A stretch of 64,000 nucleotides of DNA from an uncultured Candidatus Saccharibacteria bacterium (GTDB lineage Bacteria > Patescibacteriota > Saccharimonadia > Saccharimonadales > Saccharimonadaceae), in contig CAMJKD010000003.1 of assembly GCA_946406315.1 (NCBI GenBank), positions 43,752 to 107,751 on the forward strand, read 5' to 3'. The notes under the pieces are model-generated. The model saw only the letters and a program-made list of their open reading frames with translations, was not told where the DNA came from and did no database searches. The translations under genes and the position numbers were made by a program. Below are positions 31,139 to 41,534 of this stretch, in pieces. Each line of letters starts with the position of its first letter. The first letter of the stretch is position 1.

Positions 31139-34100
31139 GTGTCTGGTGGAATATTTTCCAGAAAACGCTTAACGCAGGTAGATAGGATTCGGAAAAATAT
31201 TCGTATTTTTGCAGTGCTCATTTTGGGCGCTATTTTAAGTTGTATTGTTTTTAAGTCCTTTGCTGAAATTATCGATGATGTCCGTGTTGATGTCGATGCA
31301 GATCTTACCTATTACTTAAACGTCAAAGAAGACGGTATTGATGCTACTGGCATAGAATCTAGTGATGCCCAAATTGCCAATGTACTTGGTGGTAGGGTAA
31401 ATGTGACAGACAAAATCCCAGAAGGTCTAGTATTCCAAGGTTTCGTTACTACTTCTGATGGTACAATCGGTGCCGTATCCCGTGCAGATAACTCTATCCA
31501 ATGTCCAGGTAAAGTCATTGACGATACTAATGAAGAAACTGTAGATACTGGTACTTGGAATAATGACCATACAGAATACTACTACCATGGTCTTCACTAC
31601 AATGCTAATACTCGTACCGTTAGCTTTTCCGCTGAGAAGATTAAAGCTGGCTGCCAATTAACAGTAGGCATTATTACTAAAACCCCAGCCACCATAGATG
31701 ATCCAAATACTACTCCCATTGAAACTCGTCGAGACTTCTACAACACTGCTTTTGCTGCCGAACGAGGACTAACTGCTACTTCCAATACTGTTCATGCCTT
31801 TATTGGTAATTCTAGCGCTACGCTATATGACGTTACTTACGCATATGAAGGAAACATCCCAGCTGGTGCGCCAACTACTCCTAGTGAAGAATCTTACGCC
31901 CAAAACTCCACGGTGCCAGTTAACGCTAGTCCAGTACTTGAAGGCTATACTTTCTCTGGTTGGACTACGACTGATGCTACCGTTACGAATGGCGTCTTTC
32001 CAATGCCGGGTCAAAACGTCCATCTAATTGGTTCCTGGACAAAGAATCCGGAAGGTACTAAATACAATGTTACCTATGTCATTAATGGCGAAAAACCAGC
32101 AGACTTTATGCCACCAGTTCAGAAGCAATATGAAGCTGGCGTTAGCGTGCCATTAGATTCTACGGAAAAAGATGCTAATATAGATGGCTATAGATTCTCT
32201 GGTTGGAGCACATCTGATGCTACATTATCTGAAACTGGCTTCATTATGCCAAGTCAAGACGTAACTATTGTTGGTAGCTTTGAAAGAATCTCATATAAAG
32301 TCTGCTATGCCTTTGAGGGCGCTATTATCCCAGCAGGTGCAAGCGTTCCACCATGCGAAGATCATTATCCAGGTGATACGGTTACAACAGCCGCTAATCC
32401 AGTAGCAGCAGGTTATGACTTCCTAGGCTGGTATAAGAATGCAACCTTCACCATGCCAGAAGAAAACGTTACTATCTATGGTGAATGGGCAGAAACTCTT
32501 GGCACTTTCATACCACAGATAAGCAAAAGTCTTGTTGATGCTCAGACGGAATACGTCTATGGCGAAACCGTAAAGTTCAAGATTACTGTTCATAACCCAG
32601 AATCCTTTGCTATTAAAGATGTCTATCTACAAGAAGAACTAGACGGTGCGGTCTTTACGACTTCAGCTAATAACAGTTATGAGCTGAAGACTAATACAAT
32701 CGCGGTAATTCCAAGTATCCCAGCTAATTCTAGTGTAGATGTCTATGCCGAATATAAGGTAACAGAGAATAGAGCTCAAACACTCACTAACATTGTAGAG
32801 CTAACTAGCGCTCTAGCAGATAGCCATACCTTAGATACTAGCCAAGAATACAAAGCAACCATAGATTTCAACACTGTTCCTGAACCAGTACCACTTACGG
32901 GTATTATCTTTAATGCTTTACCATATATTGGTCTAATTGTGCTGGGAATTTGTATTATCTTCGTTATTGTTATCTCATCACGCAAATTTGACCTATTAGG
33001 AAAGCTAAGCCTAGCCTCAAGTAGTATCAACCCACGCAAAATCTTCAAATACTCACTTCCATGTTTTGCTATTATTGGTATTCTAATTGGCGCTACAGTA
33101 GTTAAGAATGTTGCAGCAGGGCATTATACCGAAGTTATTAAATCCATTGAGCTTACTTCACAGCATACTAGTTACGCAAACAATGAACCAGGTTCCTGGC
33201 ACATTACTAAAAGTGCCAAATGGATCGAGCAGAATAAAGCAAGAATTACCTTTGATGTAGATACTATAGCCAAAGTAGCAGAAGGCACACATACAGACAT
33301 TGTAATGGTGCTAGATAACTCCAGCTCAATGAGTGGAGATAAAATAACACAAGTTAAGCATGATGCAACCGAGCTTATTGAGAGTGTTCTCTCCGATTCT
33401 AATAACCGTATTGGTTTAGTAAGCTTTAATACTGCTGCCGAGAAGCTTAGCAATCTCACTTCAGATAAGACTACGCTCATAGATTTAGTAAATGGATTAG
33501 ACACTCCGGGTCGTACCAATTACTACGGTAGTTTTCTAAAAGTAGAGGAGATACTTGAAGGTTACCAAAAGCAAGCCGACCGCGAACTCATTATGTTATT
33601 CTTAACTGACGGTTATCCGAATGAACAAACCCCAGATGAAATCCCAGAATACCGAGTCCTAAAAGCCAAATATCCATATATGACCATTAATGGTATCCAG
33701 TATGAAATGGGCGATGAAGTCCTAGACCCTATTAAACAAATCTCAGATAACCAGTTCATTGCAAATATGGACTCATTAAATAATGTACTCTTTGAAGCCT
33801 CCATTGTGCCATATACCTATGAGAACTTTACCCTAACGGATTACATCGATGACGAATACTGGGGTGTAGATAGTGTAGATGAAATTGAGGCATCCATTGG
33901 CGAAGCAAACCTAACTCATAATGGCACAGTGCCAGTTGTAACCTGGACGATGAATGGAGTGTTAAGATCTGGTCGTTCAGCTAGGTTAACCATAGATGTT
34001 ACATTAAAGAATGCAGGCGCAATTGAAGAGGGAACCCTCCTGCCGACCAATGATCACGAAACGGCACAAAGCCAACTTCCAGAAGTTCAAGACGAAAACA

Positions 34101-35620
34101 TCACAAGTGAACTCACCCCAGTCCTAAAAACTAGCTACGAAGTAACATATGAGCCGAATTTGCCAAGTGGCTGTAGCTCATACGAAGGCACTCTCCCAGC
34201 GGTGCAGAACTATTTACCGCTTTCAATAGTACAAAAGTCTAGTAATGTACTGTCCTGCAATGGCTATAACTTTGTAGGCTGGGGCGTAGCCGAAGGTGAC
34301 CCAAAACCAATTAATGACGATTACTTTAAGATTATTAGTGACGATGTAGTTTTACGCGCCATTTGGTCTAAAGTCTCCATCTCCAAGAGTATGGATGGAG
34401 AAGTAAAGGAAGAAGTAGTAGCGATTCTAAACACTGGATCGAGAATAAATGTGGCACTGAAAAAACTTTCTGGTCAAACCAGTGCAAGTTATAATACTAA
34501 TAACACTACTATTACGGCCGTAAAGCCTGCCTCTACTATGTCTTCTGCGCAACAAGCAAGCGCTTCCATAATCTCTTCATCTAATTCTCCCGTACCAATT
34601 TATGCCTGGTTTGATGATAGTGACGGTACGATTTATATCTACTCCGAGGCAGATAAGATTAAGGCGAGCACTGACCTGAGTAGATTATTCTATAATTTTA
34701 AGAGCCTGAACGATATCTCTGCGCTTTCTGCTTGGGATACTTCTAGCGTTACTAATATGAGCTATATGTTCAGTGGCACCTCTAGCCTCACAAATATAGA
34801 CGTTCTTACCGATTGGGATACTTCGAAAGTTACAGATATGAGCTCTATGTTCTACGGCGCCTCCAGCCTTACGAATATAGACGCCTTTTCTGCTTGGAAT
34901 ACTTCAAGTGTTACTAATATGAGTTATATGTTCTACAACACCTATCGTCTAGTCGATATAGATGGAGTATCTGGTTGGGATACTTCGAGTGTTACTAGTA
35001 TGAGCTCTATGTTCGGTGGCACTACAATTACTAATATAGACACACTTTCAGATTGGGATACCTCAAGTGTTACTAATATGTACAATATGTTCCAAGGCGC
35101 CACCAGCCTCACAAACATCGATGGCGCAGCCGACTGGGATACCTCAAGTGTTACCAATATATCTTATATGTTCCGAAACGCCTCCAGCCTCACAAATATA
35201 GATGGCGCCTCTAACTGGGATACTTCGAGTGTTACTAATATGAGCTATATGTTCTATGGCGCCTACAGCCTTACAAATATAGATGGCGCGGCTGGCTGGG
35301 ATACTTCGAGTGTTACCAATATGAACTCTATGTTCAGTGGCGCTTCTACCCTTACAAATATAGATGCTCTTAGTGATTGGGATACTTCAAAAGTCACCAC
35401 TATGTCTGGTATGTTCGGTGGTACATCTAACCTTGCAAATATAAATGGTGCGACTAATTGGAATACTTCGAAAGTTACTAATATGTCTTATATGTTTAAT
35501 GGTTGCAGTAATATTTCCTCATTAAATCCGATCTTTAATTGGGACACATCGAGCCTTACGAATAAAACCAATATGTTTAACGGTGTTCCATCATCCGTAA
35601 CGCGCCCAGGGTGGTATTAG
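31139..35620 (+). CDS. Giant surface protein: InlB-type/Flg_new-like repeats, internal VPLTG plus TM segment, vWA domain, C-terminal BspA/DUF285-type repeats
   Basis: N-terminal TM; (Y)FSGWTTTDA-type repeats; VPLTGIIFNALPYIGLIVLGICIIFVIVISSRKF; MVLDNSSSMSGDK MIDAS; tandem WDTSSVTNMSYMF repeats; GTG start after ataggag. Confidence 0.85.
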   Translation: MSGGIFSRKRLTQVDRIRKNIRIFAVLILGAILSCIVFKSFAEIIDDVRVDVDADLTYYLNVKEDGIDATGIESSDAQIANVLGGRVNVTDKIPEGLVFQGFVTTSDGTIGAVSRADNSIQCPGKVIDDTNEETVDTGTWNNDHTEYYYHGLHYNANTRTVSFSAEKIKAGCQLTVGIITKTPATIDDPNTTPIETRRDFYNTAFAAERGLTATSNTVHAFIGNSSATLYDVTYAYEGNIPAGAPTTPSEESYAQNSTVPVNASPVLEGYTFSGWTTTDATVTNGVFPMPGQNVHLIGSWTKNPEGTKYNVTYVINGEKPADFMPPVQKQYEAGVSVPLDSTEKDANIDGYRFSGWSTSDATLSETGFIMPSQDVTIVGSFERISYKVCYAFEGAIIPAGASVPPCEDHYPGDTVTTAANPVAAGYDFLGWYKNATFTMPEENVTIYGEWAETLGTFIPQISKSLVDAQTEYVYGETVKFKITVHNPESFAIKDVYLQEELDGAVFTTSANNSYELKTNTIAVIPSIPANSSVDVYAEYKVTENRAQTLTNIVELTSALADSHTLDTSQEYKATIDFNTVPEPVPLTGIIFNALPYIGLIVLGICIIFVIVISSRKFDLLGKLSLASSSINPRKIFKYSLPCFAIIGILIGATVVKNVAAGHYTEVIKSIELTSQHTSYANNEPGSWHITKSAKWIEQNKARITFDVDTIAKVAEGTHTDIVMVLDNSSSMSGDKITQVKHDATELIESVLSDSNNRIGLVSFNTAAEKLSNLTSDKTTLIDLVNGLDTPGRTNYYGSFLKVEEILEGYQKQADRELIMLFLTDGYPNEQTPDEIPEYRVLKAKYPYMTINGIQYEMGDEVLDPIKQISDNQFIANMDSLNNVLFEASIVPYTYENFTLTDYIDDEYWGVDSVDEIEASIGEANLTHNGTVPVVTWTMNGVLRSGRSARLTIDVTLKNAGAIEEGTLLPTNDHETAQSQLPEVQDENITSELTPVLKTSYEVTYEPNLPSGCSSYEGTLPAVQNYLPLSIVQKSSNVLSCNGYNFVGWGVAEGDPKPINDDYFKIISDDVVLRAIWSKVSISKSMDGEVKEEVVAILNTGSRINVALKKLSGQTSASYNTNNTTITAVKPASTMSSAQQASASIISSSNSPVPIYAWFDDSDGTIYIYSEADKIKASTDLSRLFYNFKSLNDISALSAWDTSSVTNMSYMFSGTSSLTNIDVLTDWDTSKVTDMSSMFYGASSLTNIDAFSAWNTSSVTNMSYMFYNTYRLVDIDGVSGWDTSSVTSMSSMFGGTTITNIDTLSDWDTSSVTNMYNMFQGATSLTNIDGAADWDTSSVTNISYMFRNASSLTNIDGASNWDTSSVTNMSYMFYGAYSLTNIDGAAGWDTSSVTNMNSMFSGASTLTNIDALSDWDTSKVTTMSGMFGGTSNLANINGATNWNTSKVTNMSYMFNGCSNISSLNPIFNWDTSSLTNKTNMFNGVPSSVTRPGWY
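34727..35590 (+). repeat. Tandem about 75-bp (25 aa) DUF285/26-residue-type surface repeats
   Basis: About 11 iterations of W[DN]TS[SK]VTxMxxMFxGxxxLxNID within the ORF. Confidence 0.85.
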
Positions 35621-35870
35621 CGCCATTAAACTACAGTAGTAATTGCTAGGCTACATTTGGCTGTTTAGACATTTATGATATAACATATACGCTCAGATTA
35701 TTCTCATAACGCCGATATCCGAGAAACATACTTGCGATTCCATGTTGTATGAGATAATGTATTTGTCTCTGGCATGATTTTTCCTTAAGTTAAAGTTAGT
35801 GTCACAAATGACAGTTCAATTCTAATTTTAGCCAGTCATGACAGAGACTTAAATGTGTAACTTAACTGAA

Positions 35871-35895
35871 CCCCCGGCCTAGCCGGGGGTTTTCA
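35871..35895 (+). terminator. Terminator hairpin
   Basis: cccccggcctagccgggggtttt. Confidence 0.75.
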
Positions 35896-35974
35896 AGTAA
35901 CAAAAAATGGCGCCCACAAAGCAGGGCGCCGTGAAAAATTGAGTTCTCGATAGAAAAATATTTAGTTTACAAAA

Positions 35975-36286
35975 TTAGAAATGGCTGAGAGTTTCGACTT
36001 CTCTCTCGTATGCCTGACTTCTGTAATAGTCATCCATAAGGCTATCTTGCCGTTTTTCTTGCCATCTTCTCATTTGCTCCTTATATTCAGGAGAATTACG
36101 CCAAGCTTCCTCTCTATTCCTTGCGTCAAGCACACCTTCACATCTTTTACAGACTTTCATCTTATGGTAGTTACCGCTACGGCATTTCAGGCCATATCGA
36201 CTACCATATCCGGGCATAATTGCACAGCCGCACACGTCACAAGTTTCAATATCTTTTGATTTTAAAGAACCAAAATACTCGTACAT
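35975..36286 (-). CDS. Hypothetical Cys-rich (zinc-finger-like) protein
   Basis: CDVCGCAIMPGYGSRYGLKCRSGNYHKMKVCKRCEGV. Confidence 0.6.
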   Translation of the reverse strand: MYEYFGSLKSKDIETCDVCGCAIMPGYGSRYGLKCRSGNYHKMKVCKRCEGVLDARNREEAWRNSPEYKEQMRRWQEKRQDSLMDDYYRSQAYEREVETLSHF

Positions 36287-36490
36287 TAATTAATACCTCT
36301 AAATGGTGAGAACCGAAATACAATAACTACGTTTTCTACCGAGAACCTTAAGTTGCAAAAAGCATCTACAGGTAGACGCTTTACATGAATATATTAGCAT
36401 ATCATTAAGTAAAAAATCAACGCTGTTGACATCTTGCCATTCACAGGCAATATCTTTTGTGTTACTATAAAAAAGTAAATAAGAGGTAAC

Positions 36491-37903
36491 ATGAATTTTA
36501 AGACCATTTTTAAGTCTCTGAAGAACAAGGATATGCGCAAGCGTATTTTTGCGGTCGTCGGTATTCTGATTGTCTATCGCTTCCTCGCTCATATTCCAGT
36601 TCCACTCGGAGATCAAGCCACATTCAAACAAGCAATCGATAATTTTATCAACGGTTCTGATTTTGGCGGATTCATCAACCTGATTTCTGGTGGCGGTCTT
36701 ACGAATTTTTCAATTCTACTTGTCGGTCTTTCGCCATACATTACCGCCTCTATCGTCATGCAACTTCTTACGAAAGCAATTCCGCGCATGGAGGAGCTCA
36801 ATAAAGATGGCGAAGCTGGTCGCCGTAAAATTAGCCAGTGGACACGTATGCTCACTGTGCCACTAGCCGTACTGCAAAGTGTTGCCTATATTTTCATCCT
36901 ATTCCAAGAGCTTATCGCTTCTAACACTGGCGGATCAGTGGAAATCAGCTTCCAAAGTTGGGCATTAGCCGTTACGTCTATGACCGCCGGCTCGGTAATC
37001 CTGATGTGGCTCGGTGAACTTATTACAGAGCAAGGTATCGGTAATGGCATTTCTACGGTAATTCTATGTAGTATCGCGTCATCTTTACCGGTTACAGCCG
37101 CACAATTCGGTCAAGCTCTCTTCGATACGAGTGCCGGCACCCTTAGTCTTTTCGGCTGGTTTAATCTTCCCGTCAATCCGACAATGTTTTGGACAATATT
37201 AGGTATCATAGTCGGCATGTTGATAGTGTTATACATTCTAGTCAAAATAAATGAAGCGCAGCGCATAATAACAATCAACTATGCCAAACGCGTCCATGGC
37301 AATAGTGCCTATGGGGGCATTAAATCCATCATACCAATTAAGCTGATTGCTGCTGGCGTCGTTCCAGTCATCTTCGCAGTCGCGTTTCTATCTGTTCCAG
37401 CCTTTATCGGCCAGATTATTCTCCGCGCCGATAGTGGCAGCCAAATCGCGCAAAACATGGTCAGCTGGTTCTCCGCACCAAGCGCAAAAACCTTCGATTC
37501 GAATGTAGGATTACAGGCAAAAGACTTTATTTATCCAACCTTATACTTCTTACTAGTAGTTATGTTCACTTACTTCTATACCAGCATCGTCTTTAATTCA
37601 CAGGAGATTGCCGAAAATCTACAAAAACAAGGCGGCTTCATTGAAGGAGTACGACCTGGAAAGCAGACAGAAATTTACTTCAGTAAAGTAGTTAACCGTC
37701 TCAATCTCTTTGGCGCACTTGCGCTCGGTCTCATAGCACTATTACCATATATTGTTGACTATATCTTCATCGTCACAACTGGCGCGCCGCTCGGTCTCTC
37801 AATATCCGGTACTGGACTTCTCATTGTTGTAACTGTCGCACTTGAAAATATGCGACAAGTCAACTCGCGCGCATTAATGGTAACATACGACGACTATCAA
37901 TAA
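36491..37903 (+). CDS. secY: Preprotein translocase subunit SecY
   Basis: IVYRFLAHIPVPLGD...GEAGRRKISQWTRMLTV; multi-pass. Confidence 0.97.
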   Translation: MNFKTIFKSLKNKDMRKRIFAVVGILIVYRFLAHIPVPLGDQATFKQAIDNFINGSDFGGFINLISGGGLTNFSILLVGLSPYITASIVMQLLTKAIPRMEELNKDGEAGRRKISQWTRMLTVPLAVLQSVAYIFILFQELIASNTGGSVEISFQSWALAVTSMTAGSVILMWLGELITEQGIGNGISTVILCSIASSLPVTAAQFGQALFDTSAGTLSLFGWFNLPVNPTMFWTILGIIVGMLIVLYILVKINEAQRIITINYAKRVHGNSAYGGIKSIIPIKLIAAGVVPVIFAVAFLSVPAFIGQIILRADSGSQIAQNMVSWFSAPSAKTFDSNVGLQAKDFIYPTLYFLLVVMFTYFYTSIVFNSQEIAENLQKQGGFIEGVRPGKQTEIYFSKVVNRLNLFGALALGLIALLPYIVDYIFIVTTGAPLGLSISGTGLLIVVTVALENMRQVNSRALMVTYDDYQ

Positions 37904-37904
37904 T

Positions 37905-38591
37905 ATGGCACTAAAAATCAATCGTACTACACAAAGGGTAATAAAAGGCATCGGAATAGTACTACTGATAGCAATTATTGCCGTTATATTAAAGATTCTC
38001 GCCTGGGAAGATAATTATTATAAAACCAAAACCGGAGAAGAGCGCGCCATCGCAGATGTACCGATTACGCAGATCGTTAGCGCTATTAATCCGTCCGAAA
38101 AGCAGCCCAGCAAAGACGACGTCGATAAATATCAGGTACAAAAAGAAGAACCACGCTATCTTGATATCAAGCGCTTAGATATTCATGCGCGCGCGCTAAT
38201 ATCTGAGGTAGACACAAACGGCATCTTGGCCGTACCAGATAATATTTATGACGTAAACTGGTATTCCGGCTCAAGCGAACCCGGTCACAATGGATATATT
38301 ATCTTTAGTGGGATACATTCCAGCAATGACAAAAAGGGAGTCTTCGCCGATCTAGATAGTCTTGAACAGGGCGATGAAATTACGGTCGAAAACGGTTCAG
38401 GAGAGAAGTTCACTTATCAAGTGAAGGAAGTAAATATTATCTCAGATCAAAAAGATTCCGATACGGTTCTAGCAAAAATGCAAACTCGCCTAGACGATAA
38501 GGAAACCCTCTCTTTGGTAACCGTAAAAACCAACGACGACAATCGACAATTTGAATCACTCGTGATGCTACGCGCTACGCTTAAAAAATAA
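37905..38591 (+). CDS. Sortase-family-like protein, probably without catalytic Cys
   Basis: N-terminal TM; GIHSSNDKKGVFADLDSLEQGDEI (His region) and LSLVTVKTNDDNRQFESLVMLRA (usually LTLxTC...R). Confidence 0.7.
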   Translation: MALKINRTTQRVIKGIGIVLLIAIIAVILKILAWEDNYYKTKTGEERAIADVPITQIVSAINPSEKQPSKDDVDKYQVQKEEPRYLDIKRLDIHARALISEVDTNGILAVPDNIYDVNWYSGSSEPGHNGYIIFSGIHSSNDKKGVFADLDSLEQGDEITVENGSGEKFTYQVKEVNIISDQKDSDTVLAKMQTRLDDKETLSLVTVKTNDDNRQFESLVMLRATLKK

Positions 38592-38656
38592 GTCAAAATA
38601 TCGCATTTTTCCTCTTTACATCTAGTAAAATTTTTGCTATACTACCAAGGTAATTT

Positions 38657-38941
38657 ATGGCTAGTCGAAAGAAAACCGCTAAGGTCGCCAAGAGAGACGC
38701 GGATAACTCCGCAGGCGCCAAAAACAAGAAGGAAGTTATCAAACTTACCGGAAAAGTCGTTGAAGCCCTCCCGGGGACTAAATTTCGCGTGGAGCTGGAG
38801 AACGGCCATATTATTGTTGCTCATATGTCGGGTAAAATGCGCAAGAATTATATCCGTCTCGTGCCGGGCGACAAGGTGGATGTTGAATTGACCCCATACG
38901 ATCTCACGAAGGGGCGCATCAGCTACCGCCAAAAAGATTAA
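38657..38941 (+). CDS. infA: Translation initiation factor IF-1 with N-terminal extension
   Basis: [61 protein letters not shown]. Confidence 0.96.
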   Translation: MASRKKTAKVAKRDADNSAGAKNKKEVIKLTGKVVEALPGTKFRVELENGHIIVAHMSGKMRKNYIRLVPGDKVDVELTPYDLTKGRISYRQKD

Positions 38942-39033
38942 TTTTAAGAGAAAGCGAGATAACTCCACATCCCGCAGATTTTAACATCTGTACGTTGTAG
39001 AGACGATGCTTTCAGAAAGGTAATTTTCAATAC

Positions 39034-39150
39034 ATGAAAGTTCGTGCTAGTGTAAAGAAAATCAGCCCTGATGATATCATTGTGCGCCGTAAAGGTGTGC
39101 TTCGTATCATTAACAAGAAGAAACCTAAAAATAAGCAAAGGCAGGGTTAA
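39034..39150 (+). CDS. rpmJ: 50S ribosomal protein L36 (zinc-ligand-free form)
   Basis: [38 protein letters not shown] read directly (missing from ORF track because it is short). Confidence 0.95.
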   Translation: MKVRASVKKISPDDIIVRRKGVLRIINKKKPKNKQRQG

Positions 39151-39152
39151 GC

Positions 39153-39539
39153 ATGGCAAGAATCGCCGGTGTTACCATTCCTAGCGAGAAGCAAGTCTGG
39201 ATTGGCTTGACTTACGTTTATGGTATCGGTCGCACCACTAGCAAAGCCATCCTTGCGGCGGCTAAAATAGAGCCGACCACTCGGGTGAAAGATCTCACCG
39301 AGGCTCAGGAACAGAAACTTAACGACATTATTTCTAGTAAATATTCCGTTGAGGGTGACCTAAAGCGCCTCGTGACAAATAATATTAAACGCATTAAGGA
39401 TATCAATTCCTATAAAGGGCTTCGCCACAAGGCAGGTTTACCAGTCAACGGTCAGCGCACCCGCACGAATGCGCGCACTCGCAAAGGTAAAGCTATCGCA
39501 GTAGGCGGCGCTCAGCCAAAGGCAGCAAGTAAAACTTAA
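39153..39539 (+). CDS. rpsM: 30S ribosomal protein S13
   Basis: [25 protein letters not shown]. Confidence 0.97.
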   Translation: MARIAGVTIPSEKQVWIGLTYVYGIGRTTSKAILAAAKIEPTTRVKDLTEAQEQKLNDIISSKYSVEGDLKRLVTNNIKRIKDINSYKGLRHKAGLPVNGQRTRTNARTRKGKAIAVGGAQPKAASKT

Positions 39540-39548
39540 GGAGTTAAT

Positions 39549-39983
39549 ATGGCAGAAAATACAACAGTCAAGACAGCTCCTGAAGTGGAGCAAAAAGCCC
39601 CTACTAAGGCTAAAGGTAAAAAAGGTAAGCGCATCGTCCAAGCTGGCGAAGTGCATATTCAAGCAACCTTCAATAACACTATTGTTAGTGTAACCGACAA
39701 GAAGGGTGAAATTATCGCCGCTTCTTCCGCTGGCGCTAATGGTTTCCGCGGTTCTAAGAAAGGTACCGCCTATGCAGCACAAATCGCCGCAGAAAAGGTT
39801 GCCGAAATCGCCAAGCGTGATCATGGCATGAATAGCGTTGACGTATTCGTCAAAGGCATCGGTCTTGGTCGCGATAGCGCAATTCGCGCCTTCAGCACTG
39901 TAGGTATTTCAATCAACAGCATCACGGACAAAACCCCAATTCCACACGGTGGTTGCCGTCCTAAAGGAGAAAGGAAACCATAA
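39549..39983 (+). CDS. rpsK: 30S ribosomal protein S11
   Basis: HIQATFNNTIVSVTDKKG...TPIPHGGCRP. Confidence 0.97.
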   Translation: MAENTTVKTAPEVEQKAPTKAKGKKGKRIVQAGEVHIQATFNNTIVSVTDKKGEIIAASSAGANGFRGSKKGTAYAAQIAAEKVAEIAKRDHGMNSVDVFVKGIGLGRDSAIRAFSTVGISINSITDKTPIPHGGCRPKGERKP

Positions 39984-40600
39984 TGGCACGCGATATTTCA
40001 CCAATCGGTAAACAATCTCGCCGTGAGGGTTATGCACTTGCTCCAAAAGCGCAAAAAATCATGGCAAAGAAGTCCGGTATTCCAGGCCAACACGCAGATA
40101 TGCGCATTCGTGGCGGTAGTCTTTATTTGACTCAGCTCCGCGAAAAGCAGAAAGTTCGCCGCATCTACGGCTTACTCGAAGCGCAATTCGCTAAACTCAT
40201 GCGCGAAGCGCAACGCACCGAGGGCATGACCGGCGAGAAACTTCTTGAATATCTCGAACGCCGCGCCGATAACGTAGTTTATCGTGCCGGATTCGCATCA
40301 ACTCGTCGCGCCGCACGCCAGCTCGTATCACATGGTCATTTCACCTTAAATGGCAAGCGTATCGATATTCCATCAATCCGCCTGAGTGCCGGTGATGTTC
40401 TTGAAGTACGTCCAAAATCTAAGAAAAACACTTACTTTAATAACATCGAAAACGTCGTTGGCGCCGCTAGCCAAGCTCCACTTTCCTGGATGAAGGCTGA
40501 CGCCAAGAAAATGAAAATTGAAATTACTGGTACACCAAAGCGTGAAGAAGCAGAGGTGGGCATCAACGAACAATTAATCGTCGAGTATTACTCACGTTAA
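39983..40600 (+). CDS. rpsD: 30S ribosomal protein S4
   Basis: S4 RNA-binding motif RRADNVVYRAGFASTRRAARQLVSHGHFTLNG. Confidence 0.97.
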   Translation: MARDISPIGKQSRREGYALAPKAQKIMAKKSGIPGQHADMRIRGGSLYLTQLREKQKVRRIYGLLEAQFAKLMREAQRTEGMTGEKLLEYLERRADNVVYRAGFASTRRAARQLVSHGHFTLNGKRIDIPSIRLSAGDVLEVRPKSKKNTYFNNIENVVGAASQAPLSWMKADAKKMKIEITGTPKREEAEVGINEQLIVEYYSR

Positions 40601-40609
40601 AGGAGAACT

Positions 40610-41533
40610 ATGACAAAAGTTATTCACGAAGCAGAACTAGCAGAAATCAAGGACCTTGGTGAGAACAGTTCCAGCTTTGTTATCAAGCCACTATACTATG
40701 GCTATGGTAACACTCTTGGTAACTCCCTCCGTCGTGTTCTTCTATCTAGTATTAAGGGTGCAGCCATCACTGCTTTTCGCATTGAAGGTACCACCCATGA
40801 GTTTTCGGCTATTCCTGGCATCGTCGAGGATACAGTTGATATCATGCTCAACTTAAAGAACATCCATATCAAGTCTCATTCCGACGCTCCAGTTGAAATC
40901 CACCTCGAAAAGAAAGGTACAGGTACCGTTCTCGCTGGCGACATTAAACTCCCAGCCGAGCTAGAAATCGCCAATCCGCAACAAGTTATTTGTAATATCG
41001 ATGATCCAAAATTCACCCTCAAAATGGATATGGTCGTCGATACTGGTCGCGGCTACTTAAGTATTGAGCAGTCCAGTGAAGATCGCATTCATAGCGATAT
41101 GATTGCCCTCGACGCCGTATTTACCCCAGTACTTCGCGTCCGCTACAACGCCGAAAACACCCGTGTTGGTCAAGACACTAATTTGCAACAGCTTACTTTA
41201 ACTATCGATACTGACGGTACAATGACTCCACGTGAGGCATTCGAAGAAGCTGCTGCTATCTTAGTTAACCAATACAAGGCTCTCGCCGGCAGCACAACCG
41301 TCGAATCCGCCCCAGCTCCAACCGCGAGCAAAACCGAAGACGAATCTGGCCTCATGCTTCCAATCGAAGATCTCGGCCTTTCCGCACGTACCGCAAATGC
41401 ACTGCTCAACAATGACATTCATACCGTGCGCGATCTCGTCGTATTATCAGAAAGCGACCTCAAAGAGCTTAAAGGCTTTGGTGCAAAAGCGCTCGATGAA
41501 GTTCGTGAGAAATTAACGGAGTTAAAAGTTTAA
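40610..41533 (+). CDS. rpoA: DNA-directed RNA polymerase subunit alpha
   Basis: PLYYGYGNTLGNSLRRVLLSSIKGAAITAFRIEG; C-terminal alphaCTD. Confidence 0.98.
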   Translation: MTKVIHEAELAEIKDLGENSSSFVIKPLYYGYGNTLGNSLRRVLLSSIKGAAITAFRIEGTTHEFSAIPGIVEDTVDIMLNLKNIHIKSHSDAPVEIHLEKKGTGTVLAGDIKLPAELEIANPQQVICNIDDPKFTLKMDMVVDTGRGYLSIEQSSEDRIHSDMIALDAVFTPVLRVRYNAENTRVGQDTNLQQLTLTIDTDGTMTPREAFEEAAAILVNQYKALAGSTTVESAPAPTASKTEDESGLMLPIEDLGLSARTANALLNNDIHTVRDLVVLSESDLKELKGFGAKALDEVREKLTELKV

Positions 41534-41534
41534 A

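Noticed and set aside
34727-35590. Possible noncoding tandem repeat or CRISPR-like periodicity
   Set aside because: About 75-bp period keeps the reading frame and encodes DUF285-type repeats
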